NCBI RefSeq assembly: GCF_014534655.1
Contig: NZ_JACVVD010000004.1
Coordinates: 310,001 to 374,000 of the forward strand
Reading direction: 5' to 3'
DNA length: 64,000 nt
Source: Paenibacillus sedimenti
GTDB taxonomy: Bacteria > Bacillota > Bacilli > Paenibacillales > NBRC-103111
The number at the start of each line of letters is the position of its first letter. The stretch's first letter is position 1. Below, in pieces: positions 16,620 to 24,777 of the stretch. Position numbers and translations under genes: made by a program. A model generated the notes under the pieces. That model did no database searches, was not told the origin of the DNA, and was given only the letters and a program-made list of their open reading frames with translations.

Positions 16620-17587
16620 CAGTATTCCTCCCTGAACTTTCTGGAGATGTAACCAGCCAATATATTCATAACGAGGGTCATGATGAAAAGCGTTATACCT
16701 ACCGCATAAATCGTCAAATATTCAATAGAACCGTACCGCGTATCCCCTGAACTAACCGATACGATATATGCCGTTAACGTTTGTATGCTTTCCAATGGAT
16801 TAAAAGACAAGTGAGCCATGTTACCGGCTGCTAATGTCACAATCATGGTCTCGCCAATGGCTCTTGACAATCCGAGAACGAAGGAAGCTACGATCCCAGA
16901 CAATGCAGCAGGTACAACTATTTTAATAGCCACCTCTAGTTTGGTCGAACCAAGAGCGTAAGCGCCATTGCGCAATGCGTTTGGAACGGCTACCATGGCA
17001 TCTTCACTCATAGAAGAGATGATGGGTATGATCATTATCCCTACAACAATACCTGCACTCAGTGCGTTAAAAATTTCTGTTTGTGGGATGACGAACTTAA
17101 GAATAGGCGTTACAAATGTTAAAGCAAAGAAACCATAAACGATCGTAGGAATCCCTGCAAGAATCTCAAGGATAGGCTTCAGCACATTCCTAACTTTGGG
17201 TTGAGCATATTCACTTAAATAAATGGCACTTCCCAATCCGATTGGGATTGCCACAATACTCGCAATTAGAGTTACAAGCAAAGTTCCCGAAATTAGCGGC
17301 AGAACGCCGAATTTGGGGTCACTAAATAACGGTGTCCATTCAATTCCGGTTATAAACTCCCAAATCGGAATTTCTCTAAAAAAGCCTATGGATTCAAAAA
17401 CCAGGACAAACACAATTCCTACAGTAGTTAAGACTGAAATCACAGCAAAAAATGCCAATATTTTAGGTATCAGCACGTCGGACGAAAGGATGCTTTTTTT
17501 CTTCTTAAAACTTGTTATATTATTTTGATCCTGACCTGCATTTGAGATCTCTTTTATATTCGTTTTCATCACTTGTTCCATTTCCAT
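16619..17587 (-). CDS. pstC: Phosphate ABC transporter permease PstC
   Basis: 322 residues; a charged N-terminal tail, then six membrane helices. EAA loop ANALRNGAYALGSTKLEVA-like segment (about 235-255) and LSRAIGETMIVTLAAGN mark the family. GGGGGA lies about 7 bases before the ATG at 17587, so I use it although the frame has more ATG codons just upstream. It is separated from pstS by 109 bases holding a hairpin. Confidence 0.95.
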   Translation of the reverse strand: MEMEQVMKTNIKEISNAGQDQNNITSFKKKKSILSSDVLIPKILAFFAVISVLTTVGIVFVLVFESIGFFREIPIWEFITGIEWTPLFSDPKFGVLPLISGTLLVTLIASIVAIPIGLGSAIYLSEYAQPKVRNVLKPILEILAGIPTIVYGFFALTFVTPILKFVIPQTEIFNALSAGIVVGIMIIPIISSMSEDAMVAVPNALRNGAYALGSTKLEVAIKIVVPAALSGIVASFVLGLSRAIGETMIVTLAAGNMAHLSFNPLESIQTLTAYIVSVSSGDTRYGSIEYLTIYAVGITLFIMTLVMNILAGYISRKFREEY

Positions 17588-17624
17588 TAGCATTTCCCCC
17601 ACATTTAGCATTTGATATCATGAA

Positions 17625-17668
17625 AACCGTGACATACCATAGGACTTGCACTATGGATGCCACGGCTT
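17625..17668 (-). terminator. Intercistronic hairpin between pstS and pstC (attenuator or RNA-stabilising)
   Basis: In the direction of transcription GCCGTGGCATCCATAG pairs with CTATGGTATGTCACGG across an 8-base loop, followed by TTTTC. It is a leaky terminator by look; this would give more pstS than pstCAB message, as is usual for binding-protein operons. Confidence 0.6.
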
Positions 17669-17696
17669 CCTTACTTGTATTGGGCGGATGATTAAA

Positions 17697-18710
17697 TTAT
17701 TTCAGCTGATCCAAGTTTTTATTCATGACATCTTGCGGAAGTTTAATATATTTAACAGCTTCCACCAATTTTGCTCCATCAGCACTGTTGTAGAATTTCA
17801 AGAATTCTTTAATGTGCGGCTGTTCAATGGATTTCTTTGTTGGATATACATAGATGTAACGTGCAAGCGGAACGTATGTCATTTTTTCGATTGATTCATG
17901 TGAAGGCAAGACAGCTGGAGAATTTGCATCTTTTTTGATGGCAACTGCGTTCAGCTTTGCTTCATTTTCTTTGTAGTAGGAGTAACCGAAGTAACCCATT
18001 GCAAACTCGTCACCAGCTACACCTTTTACAAGAACGTTATCGTCCTCGGAAGGAGTATAATCGTTGCGGGATTCTTTCGCTTTACCGTTGATTGCTTCTG
18101 TAAAGAATTCGAATGTTCCGGATGCAGTTCCAGGACCGTACAGCTTAATTTCTTTATCAGGGAATTCCGGACGAATTTCATTCCATTTTTTGATTTTGCT
18201 ATCTTTGGACCATACTTTTTTAAGTTCTTCAACAGTCAATTCTTTAGCAAAAGTGTTCTTTTTATTAACAACTACAGTGATACCGTCAAGCGCTACCGGC
18301 ATTTCGACTGCATCAGTACTTTGTTTAGTTTTCAGTTCTTCTAATTCTTCTTTCTTGAACTTACGGGACATATCGGCAATGTCAATCTCACCAGCGATTA
18401 GTTTCTTTGCGCCGTTACCGGAACCAGATTCTCCAACAGTGATTTTAACATCCTTATTCTTTTTCATAAATTCTTCTGCAACCGCCTGAGAGATCGGGAA
18501 TACTGTGGAAGAACCATCGATTTTGATATCACCTTTCAATCCAGCAGGTGCCGGAGCAGCAGTTGCAGCAGGTGTCGCAGTACCTGCAGCAGGTGTTGCA
18601 CCTTGATTTTTTTCAGGAGCTTTACCACACGCAGTTAAAGACAATGCTAAAACAACGGAGGATAATACGATTGTGCTCTTACGCGTCAAAACTTTAAACA
18701 ACTTGACCAC
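17697..18710 (-). CDS. pstS: Phosphate-binding lipoprotein PstS
   Basis: 337 residues. Lipobox LALSLTAC with the lipidated cysteine at about residue 28, an Ala/Pro-rich linker (about 35-58), then the PstS domain: IDGSSTVFPIS and GSGNGAKKL phosphate-binding loops and GTASGTFEFF. It captures phosphate outside the membrane for PstCA. It is first in the operon pstS-pstC-pstA-pstB-phoU. PhoP-like repeats lie 75-90 bases upstream of its start, consistent with induction on phosphate starvation. Confidence 0.96.
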   Translation of the reverse strand: MVKLFKVLTRKSTIVLSSVVLALSLTACGKAPEKNQGATPAAGTATPAATAAPAPAGLKGDIKIDGSSTVFPISQAVAEEFMKKNKDVKITVGESGSGNGAKKLIAGEIDIADMSRKFKKEELEELKTKQSTDAVEMPVALDGITVVVNKKNTFAKELTVEELKKVWSKDSKIKKWNEIRPEFPDKEIKLYGPGTASGTFEFFTEAINGKAKESRNDYTPSEDDNVLVKGVAGDEFAMGYFGYSYYKENEAKLNAVAIKKDANSPAVLPSHESIEKMTYVPLARYIYVYPTKKSIEQPHIKEFLKFYNSADGAKLVEAVKYIKLPQDVMNKNLDQLK

Positions 18711-18747
18711 TCCTTAATAATTTTCGTTTTATCAACTCTACTTCTAC

Positions 18748-18801
18748 ATCATACCCAGCATTTGTTTTCTCTATTTCATGCATTTGTAAACGCAGTGTAA
18801 A
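18748..18801 (-). promoter_or_regulatory. Pho box-like repeats and putative -10 of pstS
   Basis: On the - strand TTTACA occurs at 18801-18796 and again at 18790-18785, 11 bases apart, matching the PhoP half-site TT(A/C/T)A(C/T)A in phase. TATGAT (18753-18748) is a possible -10. B. subtilis PhoP targets usually have four such repeats; further copies here are degenerate. Confidence 0.5.
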
Positions 18802-18861
18802 ATATCTGAAATTCGAGGTTGTTTTCATAGAATTTCAGATTACGACTTTATTCGACCAATA

Positions 18862-18907
18862 TTTACATTAAATTTACAAACTTACGTCATTAAATTAATT
18901 CTACAAT
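18862..18907 (+). promoter_or_regulatory. Second Pho box-like pair and putative -10, oriented toward the chemoreceptor gene
   Basis: On the + strand TTTACA occurs at 18862-18867 and 18873-18878, again with an 11-base period, and a -10-like TACAAT is at 18902-18907, 23 bases after the second box. Box-to-minus-10 spacing resembles that of PhoP-activated promoters. It reads into the chemoreceptor gene at 18968. Confidence 0.45.
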
Positions 18908-18967
18908 AGTAGAATTGGACTAATCCAAAAAAATAGAGAAGGATATACATACATTAGGAGGAACCAT

Positions 18968-20857
18968 ATGAAGCTGCTAATGCATTTACGGAGAAGAAGA
19001 GTAACATTTACGATGAGAACCAAATTAATTGTAAGCTTTTCTTTATTATTTATTATTTTTACCGCTGTATCTGTTTTCAATCTAATGCAAGTGAATCAGA
19101 TTAAGAGTCAGTTTTCTTTTCAAAATCAACAGGCAGATAAACAATTGCTTTCTTTACATCTTAAACTTATGGCGAATGAGCTGGATGCTTTGAAGTCAGC
19201 GATGATGATTTCGAAAAACACAGAGCTGGTTAGTCCATTCAAGGAAAAATCAGAAGAGTTTTATAAATTGGTAGCACAGATATCAGAAACAGCCTCTAAT
19301 TCGGATGAAAGAAAATGGGGAGCACGTCTAACCAATACTGCAAAGGAATTTACCTCTGCATTTGATACCGCAGTTTCCGTCGTTGAAAATAAAAGTCTAT
19401 CCATGCAGGACGTAACTAAGCAGTTAGAAACGATACATACCTCTTCACAAGTACATAAGGAATATATATTTGAACTGGTCGACCAGTTTAGTCAAGCTTA
19501 TAAAGAAGATGCGGCTAATGCAGTGATCAGCACTGACAAGCTTCTCGATAATACTGTTAATGTGGCGATTATGACCTTATTTATTGTTTTAATCTTTACA
19601 CTTTTCATATCATTTGTACTTGTTCGTTCGTTTATGAAACCAATTCAGCTTCTGCAGAAGGCCGTACAACAGATTGCCGGCGGGGACTTACGAAATAAGA
19701 TCAATAGTACGGCCAAAGATGAACTCGGTATGCTAAGCCAAAACTTCGACCTTATGGTCGATGGGGTCCGCAGCATGCTTGAGCACACCCAAACGATCGC
19801 CTACTCTCTGTCGGATCATTCGCAAAGGTTTCGCGAATTTTCTGGAGCAACCGCTACAGCCAATCAAGAAATCATCCGTTCCATTCAAGAGATCTCTGCC
19901 GGAGCGGAGGAGCAGGCTAATCATTCGGACAAGAGCAGCGCTATTCTATCCCAATTATCGACAGAGATTCGTCAAATTTCCGATTCCACAAACAAGATGC
20001 TCCACACAAGCCGGGAAGCAGCTTTTAATACCCATCTTGGCTCCAAGTCAATGGAAGCATTAAAGTCTGCAGTGAACCATTCCGAGGATGTGCTTCATCA
20101 GGTTTACATGGCGATGGAAACTCTAACAAAAAGCTCTGCGCAAATCCGCAAAATCGTCGGAACCATCACCGAGATTTCCGCGCAAACCAACGTATTGGCG
20201 CTGAATGCTGCGATAGAAGCCGCAAGAGCCGGGGAGCATGGGCGAGGCTTTTCCGTCATCGCGGAAGAGGTACGCGTTTTATCATTGCAAACAAGTAATT
20301 CTTCTAAAGGCATTGATCAAATTGTCCAATCACTACTTGCGCAAATGTCAGAGCTTGAAACCTCCTTAGGCACGGCAAAGCAGTCCTTTGGAGAGCAAAA
20401 CCAGAAGATGAACGATAGCTTAGGAGCGTTCAACGAAATCCGCGAATCCATGGACGAACTGACCAATCAGATCGGTCAGGCACACGTGTTAATCGAGCAA
20501 GCAGAGGTGAAGAATTCTGTATTAGTTGAGTCGGTACAGCATGTAGCTTCGATTGCTCAGGAAACTGCCGCAGGTGTTGAGGAAGTCAATTCATCGTCAA
20601 CCCAGCAAGATTTCGCCATTCAGCATATCGCAACTCAGTCAGACGATATCTTAGGTCTTGCATTACAATTGTCCGAAGAAATCAACAAATTTAAGATCTC
20701 TTCTGATAACGAGAAACCGGATACTTTGGAAGCAGAGACTAGCGTAGATACTATCTCAGCAAATGAACCAGTTCTTAGCCAGGATGCTTCGGAGCCAGAC
20801 GACGAACAAGAACAGCTCTCGGAAAATAAAGAGCCCGTACTCATTAGCAAGCCATAG
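18968..20857 (+). CDS. Methyl-accepting chemotaxis protein
   Basis: 629 residues. First membrane helix at about 20-40, extracytoplasmic four-helix-bundle-like sensor to about 195, second membrane helix about 197-217, HAMP (about 218-272, [20 protein letters not shown]) and a long signalling hairpin. The tip that binds CheA/CheW is [27 protein letters not shown] (tip stretch [14 protein letters not shown]). The last 60 residues are an acidic, probably unstructured tail without a CheR-docking pentapeptide. AGGAGGAAC is 5 bases before the ATG. It is divergent from pstS, with PhoP-like boxes on its own strand, so its ligand may relate to phosphate; that is inference. Confidence 0.93.
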   Translation: MKLLMHLRRRRVTFTMRTKLIVSFSLLFIIFTAVSVFNLMQVNQIKSQFSFQNQQADKQLLSLHLKLMANELDALKSAMMISKNTELVSPFKEKSEEFYKLVAQISETASNSDERKWGARLTNTAKEFTSAFDTAVSVVENKSLSMQDVTKQLETIHTSSQVHKEYIFELVDQFSQAYKEDAANAVISTDKLLDNTVNVAIMTLFIVLIFTLFISFVLVRSFMKPIQLLQKAVQQIAGGDLRNKINSTAKDELGMLSQNFDLMVDGVRSMLEHTQTIAYSLSDHSQRFREFSGATATANQEIIRSIQEISAGAEEQANHSDKSSAILSQLSTEIRQISDSTNKMLHTSREAAFNTHLGSKSMEALKSAVNHSEDVLHQVYMAMETLTKSSAQIRKIVGTITEISAQTNVLALNAAIEAARAGEHGRGFSVIAEEVRVLSLQTSNSSKGIDQIVQSLLAQMSELETSLGTAKQSFGEQNQKMNDSLGAFNEIRESMDELTNQIGQAHVLIEQAEVKNSVLVESVQHVASIAQETAAGVEEVNSSSTQQDFAIQHIATQSDDILGLALQLSEEINKFKISSDNEKPDTLEAETSVDTISANEPVLSQDASEPDDEQEQLSENKEPVLISKP

Positions 20858-20878
20858 TAGATTTCACAGCAAATCAGT

Positions 20879-20925
20879 ACCGCCCCTCTCCTTCCCGCCG
20901 GGAAATAAAGAGGGGCGGTTCCGTT
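20879..20925. terminator. Terminator between the chemoreceptor and MBL hydrolase genes
   Basis: ACCGCCCCTCT (20879-20889) pairs with AGAGGGGCGGT (20909-20919), an 11-pair GC-rich stem, with an inner CCCGCCGGG. The right side TCCGTTTC is moderately T-rich. It lies between convergent genes. Confidence 0.8.
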
Positions 20926-20927
20926 TC

Positions 20928-21773
20928 TCAATGCACGAATCGACCTTCCTCCGGTACGGCAATCTCCTCAAAATTTTCAGCCAAATCGCTTAAACTAAGA
21001 GACAATTCTTCTCCGCTCATGGGTGTTCCATGCCCGGTCACAGCGATTAAAGGGCGTAAAGCTTGCAGCTTGCGAACCGATTCCTTGGCTGCCCGCCAAT
21101 CCGTCGTAAAATATTTGGGCGGCCCGCTTATTTCCTGTTTTTGAATAAGCACCTTATAGAGAGACTCCTGTTTCACGGTTACAAAGGCATCTCCGGCCAG
21201 GAGCGCCCGATCCTTTTCTCGAAACAGAGAAATATGTCCCGGTGTATGCCCTGGCGTATGAAGCCATTGCCATTCCGGCAGACCGGGAACTTTCCCATCT
21301 GCCGGCAGCGGTTTAATTTGGTCCCCTAGATCGATGCTATGATTGGGAAACAGCGGAGAAAGCTCGCTCACGAGTCCGCCATTTACGGTAGAGTCCCCTT
21401 TGGGATAATCCGCTTTCCCTGTCAAATAGGGGATTTCGAGCTCATGTGCATACACGGGAACGTCCCATTGCTCCAGCAAAACTTCGATAGACCCAACATG
21501 ATCAAAATGACCATGCGTCAAGATGATGGATTGCGGTTTACTATTCGGGCCAAAGCGTTCTTCAGCCACACGTATAATGCGCTCAGCGGTGCCGGGCATG
21601 CCCGTATCAACTAATACCCATTCTTTCACTTCCTTGAGGATTTCGCCAACGAAACAAAGATTAACGATCTGATCGCAATAATAGAAGATGTCTACCGTAA
21701 CCTCATGCCCCTCCCCACTCGATAGGGTGGTCAACGGGATAAATGTATGTTTGTAAGTAGAATCCAATTCCAT
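20928..21773 (-). CDS. MBL-fold metallo-hydrolase
   Basis: 281 residues. The metallo-beta-lactamase metal motif LTHGHFDHVG (HxHxDH, about residues 86-95) is followed by HTPGHTPGH (third His), LLAGDAF (bridging Asp) and a late GHGTP. These are the ligands for a di-metal site. The family covers glyoxalase II-like, lactonase and quorum-quenching enzymes; the substrate is not evident. It is monocistronic, placed between the convergent chemoreceptor gene and the motB terminator. A long inverted repeat lies 40-90 bases upstream of its start. Confidence 0.85.
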   Translation of the reverse strand: MELDSTYKHTFIPLTTLSSGEGHEVTVDIFYYCDQIVNLCFVGEILKEVKEWVLVDTGMPGTAERIIRVAEERFGPNSKPQSIILTHGHFDHVGSIEVLLEQWDVPVYAHELEIPYLTGKADYPKGDSTVNGGLVSELSPLFPNHSIDLGDQIKPLPADGKVPGLPEWQWLHTPGHTPGHISLFREKDRALLAGDAFVTVKQESLYKVLIQKQEISGPPKYFTTDWRAAKESVRKLQALRPLIAVTGHGTPMSGEELSLSLSDLAENFEEIAVPEEGRFVH

Positions 21774-21810
21774 TTATCGTTCCCCTCCAAGCCTGATTTT
21801 GCGCACAAAG

Positions 21811-21864
21811 TCCCCCAAAAGTGACCCTTAAACTTCGAAGCATATTCCGATTACTTTTGGGGGA
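21811..21864. repeat. Inverted repeat in the leader of the MBL hydrolase gene
   Basis: TCCCCCAAAAGT (21811-21822) is the exact inverse of ACTTTTGGGGGA (21853-21864), 30 bases apart. There is no T tract on either side, so it is not a standard terminator; it may be an operator or leader structure. Confidence 0.5.
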
Positions 21865-21909
21865 GCCCCCGTTTATCCACAGAAATGTGCTTTGCATAGT
21901 TTCTTGTAC

Positions 21910-21942
21910 AAAAAAGCCAAGAGCCATAGGCTCTTGACCTTT
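21910..21942 (-). terminator. Terminator of the motAB operon
   Basis: In the - direction GTCAAGAGCC pairs with GGCTCTTGGC around a TAT loop, then TTTTTTGTAC. It lies 17 bases after the motB stop. Confidence 0.85.
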
Positions 21943-21958
21943 ATAAAGTAGTATTGCA

Positions 21959-22762
21959 TTATTTTGCAATTTCATCCGTAGCTTTAATGTTGCGTAAAAT
22001 GCTGACTTCGACCCGGCGGTTTTTGGCCCTGCCCTCTGTCGTATCGTTGCTCACGATAGGGCGATATTCGCCAAAGCCGACCGAATGGTAAGAAGCCGGA
22101 TCAATTTTACTGTTATTCAGCAATATTTTCATATAATTCACAGCCCGCTTCGCACTCAAATCCCAGTTCGTTTCAAAGTCCTGCCTGTGGATGGGTATAT
22201 TATCGGTATGTCCCGCAACCTCGACCTGATACCCAGGGTAACGGCTAAGCAGATCAGCCATAGATATGGCCAGCTTCTGGGCATCTTGCTTCACGGTTGC
22301 CGATCCCGAATCGAAGAGCGCTCTGTCGCTGATCGTAATCGTTAGTTTCTCATTATCCAACTTCGTCGTCAGCTGCTCATTCAAATTATTTTCTTTGATG
22401 AAAGCGTCCATGCTTTTCTTTAATTCCTCGAGATCCTTTTCTTCCTTCTGCAGCTTTGCAGCAAGTTGGCTATCTTGTTTGGCTTCCGAATTCGGAGAGT
22501 TTTGCTCTTGACCCGTGCTTTTCGTTGCATTCGCCTCTTGATTGATCGGAATCAGATTGGACATGGCGAAGGGCGCCTCTCCCCCTGTAAAAGCACTGTT
22601 CAGCGACCGCATGATCGAGTCATACTTCTTGGAATCCATCTGACTGGAAGCAAACAGAATGATAAAAAGCGCTAGAAGTAGAGTAAGCAAGTCGGCATAG
22701 GGAATGAGCCAGGTTTCATCAATATGTTCTTCATGTTCCTCATGCTTCTTCTTTTTGCTCAC
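21959..22762 (-). CDS. motB: Flagellar stator protein MotB
   Basis: 267 residues. A basic N-terminus, then the single membrane helix with the proton-carrying aspartate in PYADLLTLLLALF (about residues 21-33), and an OmpA-like peptidoglycan-binding domain at about 130-255 (VAGHTDNIPIHRQDFETNWDLSAKRAVN, in which the TDN and LSxxRA parts are diagnostic). MotB anchors the MotA ring to the wall and conducts the driving ion. It overlaps the motA stop by 4 bases. Whether the ion is H+ or Na+ I cannot decide from sequence. Confidence 0.95.
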   Translation of the reverse strand: MSKKKKHEEHEEHIDETWLIPYADLLTLLLALFIILFASSQMDSKKYDSIMRSLNSAFTGGEAPFAMSNLIPINQEANATKSTGQEQNSPNSEAKQDSQLAAKLQKEEKDLEELKKSMDAFIKENNLNEQLTTKLDNEKLTITISDRALFDSGSATVKQDAQKLAISMADLLSRYPGYQVEVAGHTDNIPIHRQDFETNWDLSAKRAVNYMKILLNNSKIDPASYHSVGFGEYRPIVSNDTTEGRAKNRRVEVSILRNIKATDEIAK

Positions 22763-23553
22763 TGTGGAGTGGCCTCCTTCGATTCTTCATCAAAGGCTGC
22801 ACGATCAGAGTTGGCGACGAAGATCATCATTTTTTGCTTCACGGAGTTAGCCGAGACACCGGATTGAATGGAAAGCAAACCTTCAACGATCATCAGTTTG
22901 ATTTCTACTTCTTTCTTTGATTTTTGCTTTAATTTATTGGCCATTGGGTGACAAATGACATAACCGAGAAAAATACCGAACAACGTAGCAACGAAAGCCG
23001 CCGAAATCAAGTGTCCCAGTTTTTCAACTTCGCTCAAATTTCCCAGCGCCGCAATCAATCCTACTACAGCACCGAGTACCCCCAGAGTCGGAGCATATGT
23101 ACCTGCTTGGGTGAAAATGCTTGCATATTTCTTATGTCTGGCTTCCATCTCGGCAATATCTTCAAGCAAGACGTCCCGAACGAAATCAGGATCGTTTCCG
23201 TCAATAATAAGTCTCATACCGCTCTTCATAAAAGGATCCGAAAGTTCTTCCGCTTGGGTTTCCAAAGAAAGCAAACCTTCACGGCGTGTAATCGATACCC
23301 AGTTGATGAATGTTTCGATGAGCTCTTTTTTGGGCATCAGCTTTTGTTCGGTGAAAATGATTTTAACAAGTTTAGGAAACTTCTTCATTTCTTCGAGTGA
23401 AAATGCTATAAATAAGGCCGCTGCCGTTCCTCCGAAAATAATTAACATTGCCGCAGGATTCAGGAGTGCAACTAAGCTTGCTCCTTTCAAAACCATACCT
23501 ACACCGATTGAAATAACCGCTAGGACGATACCAATGAGTGATGACTTCTCCAT
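22759..23553 (-). CDS. motA: Flagellar stator protein MotA
   Basis: 264 residues, four membrane helices (about 5-25, 32-52, 150-170, 182-202) and a large cytoplasmic loop between the second and third with the charged residues that contact FliG (EARHKKYA, RLIIDGNDPDFV region). TLGVLGAVVGLIAALGNL is the family motif of helix 3. Five MotA subunits surround two MotB. It has its own SigA-like promoter with Spo0A-like boxes upstream and downstream. Confidence 0.95.
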   Translation of the reverse strand: MEKSSLIGIVLAVISIGVGMVLKGASLVALLNPAAMLIIFGGTAAALFIAFSLEEMKKFPKLVKIIFTEQKLMPKKELIETFINWVSITRREGLLSLETQAEELSDPFMKSGMRLIIDGNDPDFVRDVLLEDIAEMEARHKKYASIFTQAGTYAPTLGVLGAVVGLIAALGNLSEVEKLGHLISAAFVATLFGIFLGYVICHPMANKLKQKSKKEVEIKLMIVEGLLSIQSGVSANSVKQKMMIFVANSDRAAFDEESKEATPQ

Positions 23554-23603
23554 CTTCCTACTCTCCTCTAAATAATCTAATAGATTTCACGCAATCCCCG
23601 AAT

Positions 23604-23676
23604 TTTCGACAAAATCAATGTATGTGTACATCTATAATAAATTTACTTACCATAAATGACAATACTATTTTGTCGA
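23604..23676 (-). promoter_or_regulatory. motAB promoter flanked by two Spo0A (0A) box-like sites
   Basis: On the - strand: -35 TTGTCA (23662-23657), 17-base spacer, -10 TATTAT (23639-23634). Ten-base inverted arms TCGACAAAAT (23606-23615) and ATTTTGTCGA (23667-23676) bracket it. The downstream arm on the - strand reads TTTTGTCGAAAA, a full match to the Spo0A consensus TGTCGAA; the upstream arm on the + strand reads TGTCGAT, one mismatch. Spo0A repression of motility at sporulation onset is the likely meaning. Confidence 0.5.
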
Positions 23677-23823
23677 TAATATAGTTCCATAGACTTATAT
23701 AGACAGGAATATGGAATCCTTGTCATATATCTTTTATACGTGAATCATCAGAATCCCTTCTTAAATCGATATCTTCAATATGAATCGTAAAAATGGCAAC
23801 ACTAAACTAAAGGAGTGATTCAG

Positions 23824-24681
23824 TTGGAAAAACGAGACTTCGGCCTGATAGGGCGTAAGTTCCCGATTTTGAGCTTCGGCGCTCAGCGGATCGTCGACGA
23901 GCATCATTGCTCGGAAGAGCAAGCGATTCTGATTGTGAACCGGGCGATAGACGAAGGCATTACGTATTTTGATACAGCCCCCAGCTATTCGGATGGCCAA
24001 TCTGAAGAAAGGCTCGGCAAAGCACTGCAAGGCCGCAGAAAAGATGTATGGATCGCCACCAAGACGCATGACCGGACCAGAGACGGCTCCTTGAAGCTGC
24101 TGGAAGCCAGCCTAAAACGGCTGCAGACGGATCATGTAGAGGAATGGCGACTGCACAACATCATGACGATGGACGAGCTTGATCGCTGCTTCGCCAAAGG
24201 CGGAGCGCTGGAAGCGCTCCTTGAAGCTAAAGAACAAGGGGTGATCAAGCGGATCAGTATAAGCGGGCATACGAATCCGCGCGTTCAGCTGGAAGCGATT
24301 GAGCGATTCCCGTTCGACAGCGCACTGGTCGCTTTGTCCGCAGCGGATCATTTCATCTACAGTTTCGCACATGAATTTCTGCCAAAAGCGAATGAGAAAG
24401 GCGTCGCCATTATCGGCATGAAAGTCATGGCGCTGGGTAAGCTAGTCCCTTGGTACGAAAAAGCGCTGCAATATACGTTCTCACTGCCGATTTCCACAGC
24501 GATTGTCGGCATGGAGTCCATGCAGCAGCTGGAACAAAATCTCGACATCGCGAGAAGCTTCAAGCCTATGACGGATATGGAGCAGCTTGAGTTCTTCAAA
24601 GAGATCGTCCATCTAGCAAGTCCTGATGTGCTGCGCTGGAAAGCCAGCGAGTGGATGTCCGGCGAGTGGTACGTCCGCTAG
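23824..24681 (+). CDS. Aldo/keto reductase
   Basis: 285 residues. AKR family marks: catalytic region GITYFDTAPSYSDGQSE (Asp, Tyr about residues 51-56), lysine in IATKTH (about 79) and a histidine-containing segment RLHNIM (about 108); the C-terminal cofactor part has AIVGMESMQQLEQN. It reduces aldehydes or ketones with NADPH. I start at the TTG 23824 because AAAGGAG lies 8 bases upstream; the GTG at 23815 overlaps that site. It stands alone between motA and a terminator. Substrate unknown. Confidence 0.85.
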   Translation: MEKRDFGLIGRKFPILSFGAQRIVDEHHCSEEQAILIVNRAIDEGITYFDTAPSYSDGQSEERLGKALQGRRKDVWIATKTHDRTRDGSLKLLEASLKRLQTDHVEEWRLHNIMTMDELDRCFAKGGALEALLEAKEQGVIKRISISGHTNPRVQLEAIERFPFDSALVALSAADHFIYSFAHEFLPKANEKGVAIIGMKVMALGKLVPWYEKALQYTFSLPISTAIVGMESMQQLEQNLDIARSFKPMTDMEQLEFFKEIVHLASPDVLRWKASEWMSGEWYVR

Positions 24682-24701
24682 CTGTTCATCTGCAAAAGAA
24701 G

Positions 24702-24759
24702 AAGCCAGCAGTCACGCATGCTTTCAATGAGGAAGCAGCGTGCGCCTGCTGGCTTTTTT
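24702..24759 (+). terminator. Terminator of the aldo/keto reductase gene
   Basis: AAGCCAGCAG (24702-24711) pairs with CTGCTGGCTT (24746-24755) and is followed by a six-base T run; an inner stem CACGC/GCGTG adds stability. Confidence 0.9.
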
Positions 24760-24777
24760 GATCGGATGATGAAATCT

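Noticed and set aside
18968-20857. C-terminal docking pentapeptide of the chemoreceptor
   Set aside because: The protein ends in an acidic tail and LISKP, not an NWETF-like sequence.
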